29,788 nucleotides of DNA from SIG710 sp045651985 (GTDB lineage Bacteria > Bacillota > Clostridia > Oscillospirales > CAG-272). The notes beneath the pieces are model-generated. The model was given only the letters and a program-made list of their open reading frames with translations, did no database searches and was not told the origin of the DNA. This document shows positions 1 through 8,181 of the stretch, one piece after another (position 1 is the first letter of the stretch; each line of letters opens with the position of its first letter). The stretch spans positions 1 through 29,788 of the forward strand of contig JAZRTK010000046.1 of NCBI GenBank assembly GCA_045651985.1. Reading direction: 5' to 3'. The position numbers and the translations under genes are program-made.

Positions 1-804
1 AAGGATTTCTTCCTTGGTGGGCTTGTTTTCAAATCTTACGAACACCGCTGCGGTGTGACCGTCGGTTACGGGAACGCGAAGGCACTGTGTTGTGATAACA
101 GGCTCACTTGCAGGAACAATCTCACCGTTTTCTACTCTACCCCAAACGCGCAGGGGCTCTCTTTCGCTCTTTTCCTCCTCGCCGCCGATGAAAGGAATTA
201 CGTTATCTACCATTTCGGGCCACTCGTTAAAAGTCTTGCCCGCACCGGAAATTGCCTGGTAAGTAGTGGCAACGACCTGCTTGATACCGTACTTGCGCAG
301 AGGTGTGAGCATGGGAACGTAGCTCTGGATAGAGCAGTTGGGCTTAACTGCAATAAATCCCTTTTCTGTGCCAAGTCTCTTCTTCTGAGCGGCGATGATC
401 TCGAGGTGCTCATCGTTGATCTCGGGAATCACCATGGGAACGTCGGGGGTCTTTCTGTTTGCGGAGTTGTTGGAAACTACGGGGATCTCTGCCTTCGCGT
501 ACATCTCCTCAAGTGCCAGAACCTCGTCCTTCTTCATGTCAACGGCGCAGAAAACAAAGTCGACCAGCGGCTTCATCTCCTCGATCTTCGAAGCGTCGAT
601 AACTACCATCTTCTTTGCAAATTCGGGAATGGGAGCCTTCAGCTTCCATCTGCCGCCAAGTGCCTCCTCGTAGGTCTTACCCGCAGAACGGGAAGACGCG
701 GCAAGCGCAGTTACGTTAAAATAGGGGTGATTATCAAGAAGCGTCAGAAATCTCTGACCTACCATACCTGTAGCGCCGATAACGCCAACGTTAAGCTTTT
801 TCAC
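1..804 (-). CDS. asd: Aspartate-semialdehyde dehydrogenase, partial (C-terminus outside window)
   Basis: Reduces aspartyl-4-phosphate to aspartate semialdehyde with NADPH, the branch point toward lysine/diaminopimelate, threonine and methionine. My translation gives 268 residues and runs off the left edge, so roughly the last 90 residues are missing. The N-terminal Rossmann motif GATGMVGQ lies at residues 10-17. The catalytic cysteine is C157 in KPNCSIQ, followed by SGAG (186-189) and a conserved histidine at H250 (TDGHTA). The NCSIQ form points to the archaeal/fungal-like subfamily of Asd rather than the E. coli type. The start is GTG, with AAGGAG 8 nt upstream; no in-frame ATG lies near. 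It has its own promoter in the gap after rsmI. N-acetyl-glutamyl-phosphate reductase is the related alternative, but the active-site context fits Asd better. Confidence 0.9.
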   Translation of the reverse strand, partial: MKKLNVGVIGATGMVGQRFLTLLDNHPYFNVTALAASSRSAGKTYEEALGGRWKLKAPIPEFAKKMVVIDASKIEEMKPLVDFVFCAVDMKKDEVLALEEMYAKAEIPVVSNNSANRKTPDVPMVIPEINDEHLEIIAAQKKRLGTEKGFIAVKPNCSIQSYVPMLTPLRKYGIKQVVATTYQAISGAGKTFNEWPEMVDNVIPFIGGEEEKSEREPLRVWGRVENGEIVPASEPVITTQCLRVPVTDGHTAAVFVRFENKPTKEEIL

Positions 805-849
805 GGTTGTATCTCCTTAAAAATAAATTTCGATTGTAGTATTGTGAAT

Positions 850-878
850 ATTATACATCGCAATGAATAATATTTCAA
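850..878 (-). promoter_or_regulatory. Promoter of asd
   Basis: On the minus strand, TTGAAA (873-878) and TATAAT (850-855) are separated by 17 nt, a near-ideal housekeeping sigma-A promoter. It lies in the 98 nt gap between the rsmI stop and the asd GTG, so asd can be transcribed independently of ligA-rsmI. No convincing terminator is visible after rsmI. Confidence 0.75.
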
Positions 879-902
879 TATAATAATTGCATAATTTTTT
901 GA

Positions 903-1781
903 TCAATTTTCCACGTTTGTTACATATTCTCGATAAATATCGCTCTTTGTAACCCCACGGTCGCGAGCTGCGGACTTCATGGCTTCCTTTTTGTCCTGTC
1001 CCTGCCCTATGTAAAAATCCACATGCTCGGTGACCGACAGAGAAAGCAATCCTTCTCGGTTGTCAGACGCTTCCTTCTCAGAACAGCCCTCAAGGACGAG
1101 AACGTATTCGCCGCGGGGCTCGTGCTCCTCGTAAAAGCGCACCGCGCCCGCCAGGTCGGTGCGGAAAATGTCCTCGTTGAGCTTTGTCAGCTCACGGCAG
1201 AGGGAAATTTTTCGCTCTGCGCCAAAAATTTCCGCCATATCCGCAAGCGTCTTTTTCAACTTGTGGGGTGCCTCGTGGAATATGACCGTCCGCTCCTCGT
1301 TTTTCATCTGACGGAGTCTTTCGCGACGGTCCTTTGCCACAGCCGACAAAAAGCCTTCAAATACGAAACGGCGGGTTGGGAGTCCCGAAAGTGTCAGCGC
1401 AACGATCGCGGCACAACAGCCGGGAATTGACGTGACCGGAATTCCCCGCTGAGCGCAAAGCGCCACCAGGTCCTCGCCCGGATCGCTGATAGCCGGCGTT
1501 CCCGCGTCGGTGATCAACGCACATGATTCTCCTGCCAAAAGTCTTGCCGCAATAGCTTCGCCCGCCTCGATACGGTTGTGCTCGTGGTACGCCACCATTG
1601 GCTTTCTTATATCAAGATATGTGAGAAGCCGCACGGAGTTTCGAGTGTCCTCGGCGGCAATAAAATCCACCTCCGACAGTACCTTTACGGCTCTCTCCGA
1701 AAGGTCCGCCAGGTTTCCGATAGGGGTGGCGACAAGGTACAGAGTACCGCCCACCACCTTGTTCTTTTCTTCGTTACTCAT
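903..1781 (-). CDS. rsmI: 16S rRNA (cytidine-1402-2'-O)-methyltransferase RsmI
   Basis: SAM-dependent enzyme that 2'-O-methylates C1402 in the decoding centre of 16S rRNA. The 292-residue product has the usual family length. It shows the tetrapyrrole-methylase-like fold signature LYLVATPIGNLADLS near residues 14-28, AAEDTR at about 43-48, DAGTPAISDPGE near 92-103, and the EAPHK motif in the middle. The C-terminal tail, with a KKEAMKSAARDRGVTKSDIY-type segment, matches the small helical domain common in Firmicute RsmI. The ATG overlaps the 3' end of ligA by 8 nt, and a GGAGG inside the last ligA codons serves as ribosome site, so the two are translationally coupled. Overlap of ligA and rsmI is not the classic neighbourhood, but nothing in the sequence is broken. 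Confidence 0.95.
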   Translation of the reverse strand: MSNEEKNKVVGGTLYLVATPIGNLADLSERAVKVLSEVDFIAAEDTRNSVRLLTYLDIRKPMVAYHEHNRIEAGEAIAARLLAGESCALITDAGTPAISDPGEDLVALCAQRGIPVTSIPGCCAAIVALTLSGLPTRRFVFEGFLSAVAKDRRERLRQMKNEERTVIFHEAPHKLKKTLADMAEIFGAERKISLCRELTKLNEDIFRTDLAGAVRFYEEHEPRGEYVLVLEGCSEKEASDNREGLLSLSVTEHVDFYIGQGQDKKEAMKSAARDRGVTKSDIYREYVTNVEN

Positions 1782-3774
1782 CTTCCTCCACCATTCTGAG
1801 GAATTCCTCCTCGTCGATGATCTTAACGCCCAAGGCTTGCGCCTTTGTGAGCTTTGAGCCTGCTTCCTCGCCCGCCAAAACGACGGAAGTCTTCTTTGAC
1901 ACCGAGCCCGACGTCTTTCCGCCGTTTTCCTCGATTATAGCCTTTGCCTCGTCACGGGTCATTGTAGGCAGAGTGCCCGTAAGCACGAATGTCATGCCCT
2001 CAAATTTTGCGGATTTTACCTGCTTTTTCACGTCGGTCTCAAGTCCCGCCTCAATGAGCTTTCGGCAAAGCTCACGGTTCTGGGGGTGAGAGAAAAAGTC
2101 GTAGACCGACTCGGCTGTGATTTCCCCAAAGTCCTCGATCTCGCAAAGCTCATCTACCGTCGCATCATAGCAGGCGGAAAGGGTCTTGTAGCGCTTTGCC
2201 AGGAAGTTTGCCGCCACCTGACCGATGTTACGGATACCGAGAGCAAATATCAGCCTTTCAAGTCCCGCGCTTTTTGAATTTTCTATGGCGGTGACCAGAT
2301 TTTGCGCGGATTTTACGCCCATTCTGTCCAGACTTGCAATATCTTCTACGCGAAGCGTGTAAAGGTCTGCCGCGTCGGAGATCAGTTTGTTTTGAAGCAA
2401 AAGCTCCACTATCTGAGGTCCCAGACCGTCAATGTTCATTGCGTCCTTGGATGCAAAATGCTCGATTCCGCGGGCAAGCTGGGCGGGACAGGTACTGTTG
2501 GTACAACGGGTAGCCGCACCTTCGTCCTTGTCATAGAAAACAGGCTCGCCGCAGGCAGGGCAACGGTCGGGCATATTGAATATCCTCTGCGTTCCGTCCC
2601 TCTTTTTGGGGTCGGAGCAAACGATCTCGGGGATAATGTCACCCGCCTTTTGCACTGTCACCGTGTCTCCGATGAGAATATCCTTCTCGCGGATAAATTC
2701 CAGATTGTGCAGGGTGGCTCTTGACACAGTGGAGCCTGCAAGATGCACGGGCTCAAGCACCGCCGTAGGGGTCAGAACGCCCGTTCTGCCCACGGCTACG
2801 GTCACGTCAAGAAGCTTGGTCTGCTTCTGCTCGGGCGGGAATTTATATGCTACCGCCCAACGGGGAGTTTTCGTTCCTTCGCCCACACGGCGGCGGTCGG
2901 ATAGAGTGTCTATTTTGATCACAACGCCGTCAATATCGTATGCAAGCTTTTCACGAAGCTCGCCCAACTGCTCGATATGAGCGATCACCTCGTCGGGATC
3001 GGAGGTCTTTATGCGGTTTTCGAGCACCTTAAATCCAAGGTCGGAAAGCCTTGTGAGCGTATCGAAATGTGAGTCCTTGCCGTCCTCCCGCCAGGGTGTG
3101 CCCTCCTGAAGATTGAATACGAAAATATCAAGTCCGCGGGATGCCGCTATCTTGGGGTCAAGCTGGCGCAAAGAGCCTGCCGCCGCGTTTCGGGGATTTG
3201 CGAACAGTGGTTGTCCTTGCGCTTCCCTTTTGGCATTTACGCGCTCAAAATTCTCTCTTGGCACGTAGACCTCGCCGCGTACGGTAAGTGTCAGCGGTTC
3301 GGAGAGCTTCATGGGAATAGAAAACACGGTTTTAAGATTGGCGGTCACGTCTTCTCCTTCAATTCCGTCGCCGCGGGTGGCCCCCTGAACGAAAACGCCG
3401 TCCTCGTAACGCAAAGACACCGACAGACCGTCGATCTTCGGTTCGACCGAATACACGGGATCGGGCAGAGCCTCCGCCATTTTAGAGAGAAAATCCCGAA
3501 GCTCATCGTATGAGAAAACATCGGTCAAAGAGTCCATTTTCACCGAATGCGTGACCTTTTCAAATTTATCGAGAGGCTTGCCGCCGACTCGCTGTGTGGG
3601 AGATGCGGGGTCAAAAAATTCGGGGTGTTCTTCCTCCAGACGGCAAAGCTCGGCGTACATCATATCGTAATCATAGTCGGAGATCTCGGGATCGTCATAA
3701 ACGTAATACCTCTGCGCGTGGTATAGCAGCTTTGCGCGAAGTTTTTCGATTTTTTTCTTGATTTGCTCTTGCAT
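1774..3774 (-). CDS. ligA: NAD-dependent DNA ligase LigA
   Basis: Seals nicks during replication and repair using NAD+. The product is 666 residues, the normal length. It contains the Ia domain with the YDDPEISDYDYD NAD-binding segment (about 26-37), the nucleotidyltransferase motif EPKIDG with adenylated lysine K113, an OB fold, a zinc finger with cysteines at 405, 408, 424 and 429, helix-hairpin-helix repeats (about 440-580), and a C-terminal BRCT domain from about 590 to the end. The start is ATG with AGGAG upstream at a slightly long spacing of 11 nt. It is the first gene of the ligA-rsmI unit and has a strong promoter of its own. The uvrD/pcrA neighbour often seen upstream of ligA in Firmicutes is absent. 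Confidence 0.97.
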   Translation of the reverse strand: MQEQIKKKIEKLRAKLLYHAQRYYVYDDPEISDYDYDMMYAELCRLEEEHPEFFDPASPTQRVGGKPLDKFEKVTHSVKMDSLTDVFSYDELRDFLSKMAEALPDPVYSVEPKIDGLSVSLRYEDGVFVQGATRGDGIEGEDVTANLKTVFSIPMKLSEPLTLTVRGEVYVPRENFERVNAKREAQGQPLFANPRNAAAGSLRQLDPKIAASRGLDIFVFNLQEGTPWREDGKDSHFDTLTRLSDLGFKVLENRIKTSDPDEVIAHIEQLGELREKLAYDIDGVVIKIDTLSDRRRVGEGTKTPRWAVAYKFPPEQKQTKLLDVTVAVGRTGVLTPTAVLEPVHLAGSTVSRATLHNLEFIREKDILIGDTVTVQKAGDIIPEIVCSDPKKRDGTQRIFNMPDRCPACGEPVFYDKDEGAATRCTNSTCPAQLARGIEHFASKDAMNIDGLGPQIVELLLQNKLISDAADLYTLRVEDIASLDRMGVKSAQNLVTAIENSKSAGLERLIFALGIRNIGQVAANFLAKRYKTLSACYDATVDELCEIEDFGEITAESVYDFFSHPQNRELCRKLIEAGLETDVKKQVKSAKFEGMTFVLTGTLPTMTRDEAKAIIEENGGKTSGSVSKKTSVVLAGEEAGSKLTKAQALGVKIIDEEEFLRMVEEDE

Positions 3775-3797
3775 ATTCCGTGATTCTCCTATAAAAT
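3769..3797 (+). promoter_or_regulatory. Possible promoter of the flavodoxin-like gene
   Basis: Plus strand TTGCAT (3769-3774), 17 nt spacer, TAAAAT (3792-3797). This would start transcription near 3804 and leave a leader of about 66 nt before the ATG at 3870. The -35 overlaps the ligA start codon and the two divergent -10 boxes are only about 16 nt apart, so the two polymerases would compete. The assignment is by consensus match only. Confidence 0.45.
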
Positions 3798-3813
3798 ATA
3801 GATATACGTTTAT

Positions 3814-3842
3814 ATTTTACCATTCAAAGGTAAATTAGTCAA
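3814..3842 (-). promoter_or_regulatory. Promoter of ligA
   Basis: Minus strand TTGACT (3837-3842), 17 nt spacer, TAAAAT (3814-3819). The start site should fall near 3807, giving a leader of about 33 nt before the ligA ATG. The region is shared with a divergent promoter for the flavodoxin gene. Confidence 0.7.
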
Positions 3843-3869
3843 CAGAAATTTGACCCGGAGACAGACAAA

Positions 3870-4370
3870 ATGAAAATTCTTATAGCATACGCGACCAAAA
3901 GCGGCACAGCACGCACCTGTGCCGAAAAATTGGCGGCTCTTTTACCTCAGCACGATGTGACTTTGGCAGACCTTTCAGAGAACGTGGACTTGCGCCCCTC
4001 CGACTTTGATTTTACGGTCGTAGGCGGGCCTATCCGCATGGGAAAGTTGCACAAGACTGCCAAGATATTCATAGAGACAAGCTCCTTTGTGCCGTCGAAA
4101 TTCGCATTTTTTATCTGTTGCGGTCTGGACGCAAACACGGGCGAGTATTTTAAGAAAAATTTCCCCGCGACTCTTCTCGAATCCGCACTGGTATATACCT
4201 CGCTTGGCGGTGAGCTGAAGCCCGACAATCAAAGCAAATTCGACAGATTTCTGCTCAAAATGTTCCTCGAATCAAACAGAGAAAATGAAGATTTCGCCAT
4301 GCCCACCATCTACATAGAGGGGATCGGACGTTTGGCAGATAAGATCAAGGCTCATCTGGGCGAAAAATAA
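3870..4370 (+). CDS. Flavodoxin-like FMN protein (HemG-like)
   Basis: A 166-residue single-domain flavodoxin fold, probably an FMN-dependent electron carrier or oxidoreductase in the cytosol. The N-terminus (MKILIAYATKSGTARTCAEKLA) holds the phosphate-binding loop TKSGTA at residues 9-14. The VVGGPIRMGKLHK segment near residues 51-63 matches the flavodoxin_5 / menaquinone-dependent protoporphyrinogen oxidase (HemG) group, in which G(S)xIRxGKxH is typical. The ATG is preceded by CGGAGA at about 8 nt. It stands alone on the plus strand, divergent from ligA and convergent with the sulfatase gene. Protoporphyrinogen oxidase activity is not implied; clostridial members of this group are mostly of unknown substrate. 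Confidence 0.8.
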   Translation: MKILIAYATKSGTARTCAEKLAALLPQHDVTLADLSENVDLRPSDFDFTVVGGPIRMGKLHKTAKIFIETSSFVPSKFAFFICCGLDANTGEYFKKNFPATLLESALVYTSLGGELKPDNQSKFDRFLLKMFLESNRENEDFAMPTIYIEGIGRLADKIKAHLGEK

Positions 4371-4405
4371 CAAAAAAGAGGGCTTTCGCCGTCGTTTTTG
4401 TTATT
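4366..4405. terminator. Shared bidirectional terminator
   Basis: Arms 4366-4383 and 4388-4405 are complementary over 18 positions with two mismatches, around a TTTC loop. A-runs on one side and T-runs on the other give a T-tract in both directions. It contains both stop codons of the convergent genes: the flavodoxin TAA (4368-4370) and the sulfatase TAA (4401-4403). Confidence 0.7.
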
Positions 4406-6398
4406 CATAAAAATTCTCAAGAATTCGGTCACGGTCGAAAAGATGCGCGTACTGAAGCTTTTTGTAGGTCTCCACATTCTCGCCCTGCATGGAGTCAACA
4501 GGGATAATATTTCCGTCTTCGTCCATTGCGAAATTGGCGGTCATGACGGGGTATTCCTCCATGAGTCCCCGACGGAAAAGCTGGTATTCGCTCAGCTCGA
4601 TTCCCGCAGATTCGGACAAGAATATATTCAGGTAATTAAGACTTGTGACAACCTCGGTCTGTTCTTCAATATCGTAGTTTGCCCACATCACAAATGGCAC
4701 AACGTACTGCGCCGCCAGCTCCTCCATGTTAGCCGGAACGCTGGATTTGCCAAACGCGTTGAGGACGGGTGTGGTGACCGTGCCGTTTGGCTGGTGGTCG
4801 CCGAACATAAGAACTATCGTGGGTGTGCTGTCATTTTCGTAGGACTTCACCAGCCCCTCAAACGCCTTGTCCGACAGCCTTACAAGTGACAGGTAGGTTG
4901 ACACCTGCCCCGCGCTTGTGGAACGGATATTGTAAATTTCCACGTCCTGCGTAAAGTTTCCGTAAGTGTGGCCGTCGGTATATCCTCCATGGTTTTGCAT
5001 GGTGACCGCAAAGACCGCACAAGGATTGCCCGTACTGCGATTTTTGTTTGTCAGTTCCTTTATCATTTCGTAGACCGACTCGTCCGAAATATAGCTTCTG
5101 ATTCGCTTGGGATACAGAAAATCCTTATTGAAAAAGCTCTCGGAGATTCCAAGCATGGGGTAGACTGTATCCCTCTGCCAGCCCGATGCGTTGTACGGGT
5201 GAACGCCGTAGGTCTTGTATCCCAGGTTTGCAAGCTGTGACATGAAATTGGGAGTCTCACCCTTCAGATACTGCTGGTACGGGATACTTCCCGCAGGCAA
5301 AAACGCCATGGTGTCGCCCGTCAAAAACTCAAACTCGGAGTTGGGGGTGTTGCCGCCCTTGACCGAGGAATAAGCCCAGCCCTTTACCGTGTTTTCGGTG
5401 AGCGAATTTATAAACGGCATGATCTCCACGTCGTCAGTGTCGATGTCTCCGTGGACTTCAATGTCGGAAAACGCCTCGTTCATAATGACGATAATATTGG
5501 GCATTTTATTCTCTTCATCAATTTCAGGCTGACCTTTTTCGCGCTCTGATTCTATAAGGTCGTGTGCCTCCTCCATCAGCTTGTCGGGGTCGTATCCGCG
5601 AGGCTCCTCGATATTCAGGTATTTGAGCAGAGACGTAAAGCTGAAATAGAAACCGTTTCGGCGGTAGACCACGGTAGGAGTGAACAGATAAGGATAGTAT
5701 CCCATCTTGGTCTGAAATTTTTCGTCACTTGACTGCTCAACGTATCCACCCATCATAAAAAGACAGAGAATAGCGCATAAAATGCGCACGGGCCACTTGC
5801 CGATCCTCGGCTTTTTGGGCTTTGCGAGCAGAATGACCGAGATTATCAGCATGGCTATGTAGACTGCAACCCAGACCTTTATTTTTTCGTTCCAGACGAA
5901 CTCGTAATTACCTGCCACAGACAACGCCGTGCCAAGGGACAGAACGTCCCAGGGCATTATTGGAGTGAAGCGGAAAAGCATTACCGCATACTGTGTCACA
6001 CCCAAAACTCCGCACATGAGAGTCGTGCCAAATACCGCCCAGCGGGGCGACCAGGTAAGCCCGAGAATAAACAGCTCAACCAGATACACAAAGAGCAGGT
6101 TGTATTCAAACATACCCTCGCTCATGTCCTCGACGCTGTAATAAAATGACTCCTGCATGGTATATGCAACGTAAGGGAATCCCACAAGCGCCGCAACAGT
6201 CAACAGGACGCGTATCACATTAATTACCGCCAAAAGCCAGTCGGAAAAATTCCAGGTTTTCATGCGTGCGGGAAGCTCGGCAAAATATTTCTTTACATCG
6301 CTCGGTATGCTTTTTACCGATTGAATATCGGCTTTCACCTTGTCCTTTATCCGTTGCCATAAAGGCTTTTTATTTTTCATTTTTTCTTTGTTGCTCAA
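4401..6398 (-). CDS. LtaS-like membrane sulfatase / phosphoglycerol transferase
   Basis: A 665-residue LTA synthase superfamily protein, likely transferring glycerol-phosphate or a similar group from lipid to a cell-surface polymer. A basic cytosolic N-terminus (1-50) precedes five membrane segments (about 55-75, 100-117, 122-142, 175-192, 203-218). The extracellular sulfatase-fold domain runs from about 298: metal-binding NIIVIMNEAFSD (E308), catalytic threonine T351 in GGNTPNSEFEFLTG, and GDHQPNG toward the C-terminus. The start is TTG with AAAGGTG just upstream; an ATG at residue 7 is the alternative. It lies 15 nt downstream of manA and ends in the shared terminator. Exact polymer (lipoteichoic acid or another phosphopolymer) cannot be told from sequence. 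Confidence 0.88.
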   Translation of the reverse strand: MSNKEKMKNKKPLWQRIKDKVKADIQSVKSIPSDVKKYFAELPARMKTWNFSDWLLAVINVIRVLLTVAALVGFPYVAYTMQESFYYSVEDMSEGMFEYNLLFVYLVELFILGLTWSPRWAVFGTTLMCGVLGVTQYAVMLFRFTPIMPWDVLSLGTALSVAGNYEFVWNEKIKVWVAVYIAMLIISVILLAKPKKPRIGKWPVRILCAILCLFMMGGYVEQSSDEKFQTKMGYYPYLFTPTVVYRRNGFYFSFTSLLKYLNIEEPRGYDPDKLMEEAHDLIESEREKGQPEIDEENKMPNIIVIMNEAFSDIEVHGDIDTDDVEIMPFINSLTENTVKGWAYSSVKGGNTPNSEFEFLTGDTMAFLPAGSIPYQQYLKGETPNFMSQLANLGYKTYGVHPYNASGWQRDTVYPMLGISESFFNKDFLYPKRIRSYISDESVYEMIKELTNKNRSTGNPCAVFAVTMQNHGGYTDGHTYGNFTQDVEIYNIRSTSAGQVSTYLSLVRLSDKAFEGLVKSYENDSTPTIVLMFGDHQPNGTVTTPVLNAFGKSSVPANMEELAAQYVVPFVMWANYDIEEQTEVVTSLNYLNIFLSESAGIELSEYQLFRRGLMEEYPVMTANFAMDEDGNIIPVDSMQGENVETYKKLQYAHLFDRDRILENFYE

Positions 6399-6413
6399 TT
6401 TTTCACCTTTCTG

Positions 6414-7373
6414 TCATATCTGTGACAAAATAACCGTCATATCTCCCTCGAGCGTCAAAATTCCAAGTCCCGCGGGCAGAAAATAGCTGTCACCGCGACA
6501 TATTTCGTAATCCTCACCGTCAAAGATCAGCTTACCGCTGCCGTTTACGCAAAGCAGGTGGACAAAGCTTTCTCTGGTCACTTCTATTTTCCGCTCACCG
6601 TTCACATCAAGCCTTCTGACCTTGAAATACGGGCAGTGGGCGAGAAGCTCGGCGTCACCACGACCACGAGAATATCGAATGGCTTCAATGTCCGCATCAG
6701 AAAAGCATTTTACGCACTCGATAGCCTTCTCGGTATGAAGTTCGCGGGGATTTCCGTGCTTGTCAATACGGTCAAAATCGTAGACGCGGTAGGTCAGATC
6801 GCAATTCTGCTGGACCTCTGCCAAAAGTACTCCTCCGCCGATAGCGTGTACCAATCCCGCGGGGATAAAATAGGTCTCGCCCGCGTGGACCTCAACGTAT
6901 TTCAGAGCGCTCCCTGCCTTGCCCTCGATGACAGCACTCCCAAAATCCTCGGGCGTCACACCGTCGGCAAGTCCGTACACAAGCTTTGCGCCTTTCTCTG
7001 CCTCGACGATGTGCCACATTTCGGTCTTGCCAACGTCGTTTTCGACCTCGGCGGCGTACTCGTCGTCGGGGTGTACCTGCACGGACAGATCGTGCGCAGC
7101 ATCAATGAATTTTATGAGAAGCGGAAAAACGCCGCCTGCAAAGTTATCTCCTACGATCGACTTATCAGCGTCGATAACCTCAGAAAGCGTCTTCCCTGCC
7201 AAAATTCCGTTTAATACGACGCTTTTTTCCTTTTCTCTCACCGAAAGCTCCCAGGTCTCGCCCGTGCCGCTCTCGCAGTTTTTATTATAGAATTTTCCCA
7301 GCTTGTACCCGCCCCAAAGTCTTTCCATGGGAAGCGAACAAAGCCGCATGGGATAAAGATCTTTCTCGTTCAT
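6414..7373 (-). CDS. manA: Mannose-6-phosphate isomerase, class I (ManA)
   Basis: Interconverts mannose-6-phosphate and fructose-6-phosphate with a zinc cofactor. The 319-residue product has the length of the short Firmicute class I enzymes. The opening MERLWGG (16-22) is typical. Visible zinc ligands are Q99 and H101 in VQVHPDD, E118 in KTEMWH, and H176 in PAGLVHAIGGG; the YRVYDFDR segment follows at 195-202. It starts 3 nt after the stop of the DUF554 gene and has no recognisable Shine-Dalgarno, so translation may be coupled to the upstream gene. It is followed closely by the LtaS-like gene, which suggests that mannose phosphate metabolism is tied to envelope polymer synthesis, though this is only inferred from position. 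Confidence 0.93.
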   Translation of the reverse strand: MNEKDLYPMRLCSLPMERLWGGYKLGKFYNKNCESGTGETWELSVREKEKSVVLNGILAGKTLSEVIDADKSIVGDNFAGGVFPLLIKFIDAAHDLSVQVHPDDEYAAEVENDVGKTEMWHIVEAEKGAKLVYGLADGVTPEDFGSAVIEGKAGSALKYVEVHAGETYFIPAGLVHAIGGGVLLAEVQQNCDLTYRVYDFDRIDKHGNPRELHTEKAIECVKCFSDADIEAIRYSRGRGDAELLAHCPYFKVRRLDVNGERKIEVTRESFVHLLCVNGSGKLIFDGEDYEICRGDSYFLPAGLGILTLEGDMTVILSQI

Positions 7374-7376
7374 ATT

Positions 7377-8084
7377 TTAAAAAAGTTCGGTTATGTAATC
7401 GTAAATCGGACATAACGCTATCGGCAGAAAGATTGCCGGAATATAGTTTATCAGTTTAAATTTTGTGACGCCCATCATGTTGAGGGCAAGTCCGATAATA
7501 AATATTGAGCCGACTGCAGTCATTTCACAGATAACGGAAGCAGATAACAGCGGTTCAAGCCAAGAAGCCGCCAAGGTTATTCCGCCTTGTATAATAAGCA
7601 CCGACCCCGCGGCGAAAATGACACCGACGCCAAACGTCGATGCGTAAATGATCGATGAAACGAAGTCCAGCAAAGCCTTTGCGTACTGAGTGGTGTGTTT
7701 TCCCGTCAGGCCGCTTTCCAGCGCTCCCAGAATGGTCATAGATCCAACACAGAAAAGAAGCGTTGCGAAAACAAAGCCTTTTGACACGTTGCCGTGCCCC
7801 GCTCCCACCTTGCTTTCAAGCTTTTTGCCAAGTTTATTTACGTAACGGTCAATATCAACAGCCTCGCCGATAAGCGCGCCCACAAGCACCGAAAGAATTA
7901 TCACGATAGTGTTCTTTCCCTTGATCGCGCCCGTAATTCCGATCCACGCAACGCAAAGAGACATTGCCATCATGACGGAGTCAGCTGTTTTTTTTGATAT
8001 TCCCTTTCGCAAAAGAAGCCCTATAAGGCTTCCCAAAATTACAGTACCGGTATTCACCAATGCACCGAGTAATGAGAAGTTCAT
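7377..8084 (-). CDS. DUF554 family membrane protein
   Basis: A 235-residue, strongly hydrophobic protein with about six or seven membrane segments. It matches the DUF554 (YdfK/YqgA-like) family: N-terminal LLGALVNTGTVILGSLIGLLLRKGI and an internal GCVGSMTILGALESGL-like stretch (here FCVGSMTILGALESGL near residues 109-124) are the family hallmarks. A transport or channel role is often suspected, but no substrate is established. ATG start with AAAGGAC about 8 nt upstream. It is the first gene of the DUF554-manA-LtaS run. I find no clear promoter in the 97 nt between it and the ftsZ stop, so transcription may partly read through the ftsZ terminator. Confidence 0.85.
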   Translation of the reverse strand: MNFSLLGALVNTGTVILGSLIGLLLRKGISKKTADSVMMAMSLCVAWIGITGAIKGKNTIVIILSVLVGALIGEAVDIDRYVNKLGKKLESKVGAGHGNVSKGFVFATLLFCVGSMTILGALESGLTGKHTTQYAKALLDFVSSIIYASTFGVGVIFAAGSVLIIQGGITLAASWLEPLLSASVICEMTAVGSIFIIGLALNMMGVTKFKLINYIPAIFLPIALCPIYDYITELF

Positions 8085-8117
8085 TTGTATCTGTCCTTTG
8101 ATATTTCAAAAAAGCTC

Positions 8118-8153
8118 AAAAGAGTGTTGCCACGCAAGCGGCAACACTCTTTT
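8118..8153 (-). terminator. Terminator after ftsZ
   Basis: Perfect 14 bp stem (8118-8131 with 8140-8153) around an 8 nt loop. Read on the minus strand it is followed by TTTT, then GAG and a run of six T. It sits about 30 nt past the ftsZ stop and ends the dcw cluster. Confidence 0.8.
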
Positions 8154-8181
8154 TGCATTTAAAGAATCGCTTTGTGACCGA

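Noticed and set aside
55..870. Long plus-strand reading frame of 271 codons opposite asd
   Set aside because: It lies wholly antisense to the asd gene, which has clear catalytic motifs, a promoter and a ribosome site; its own product resembles no family and is leucine/cysteine rich.
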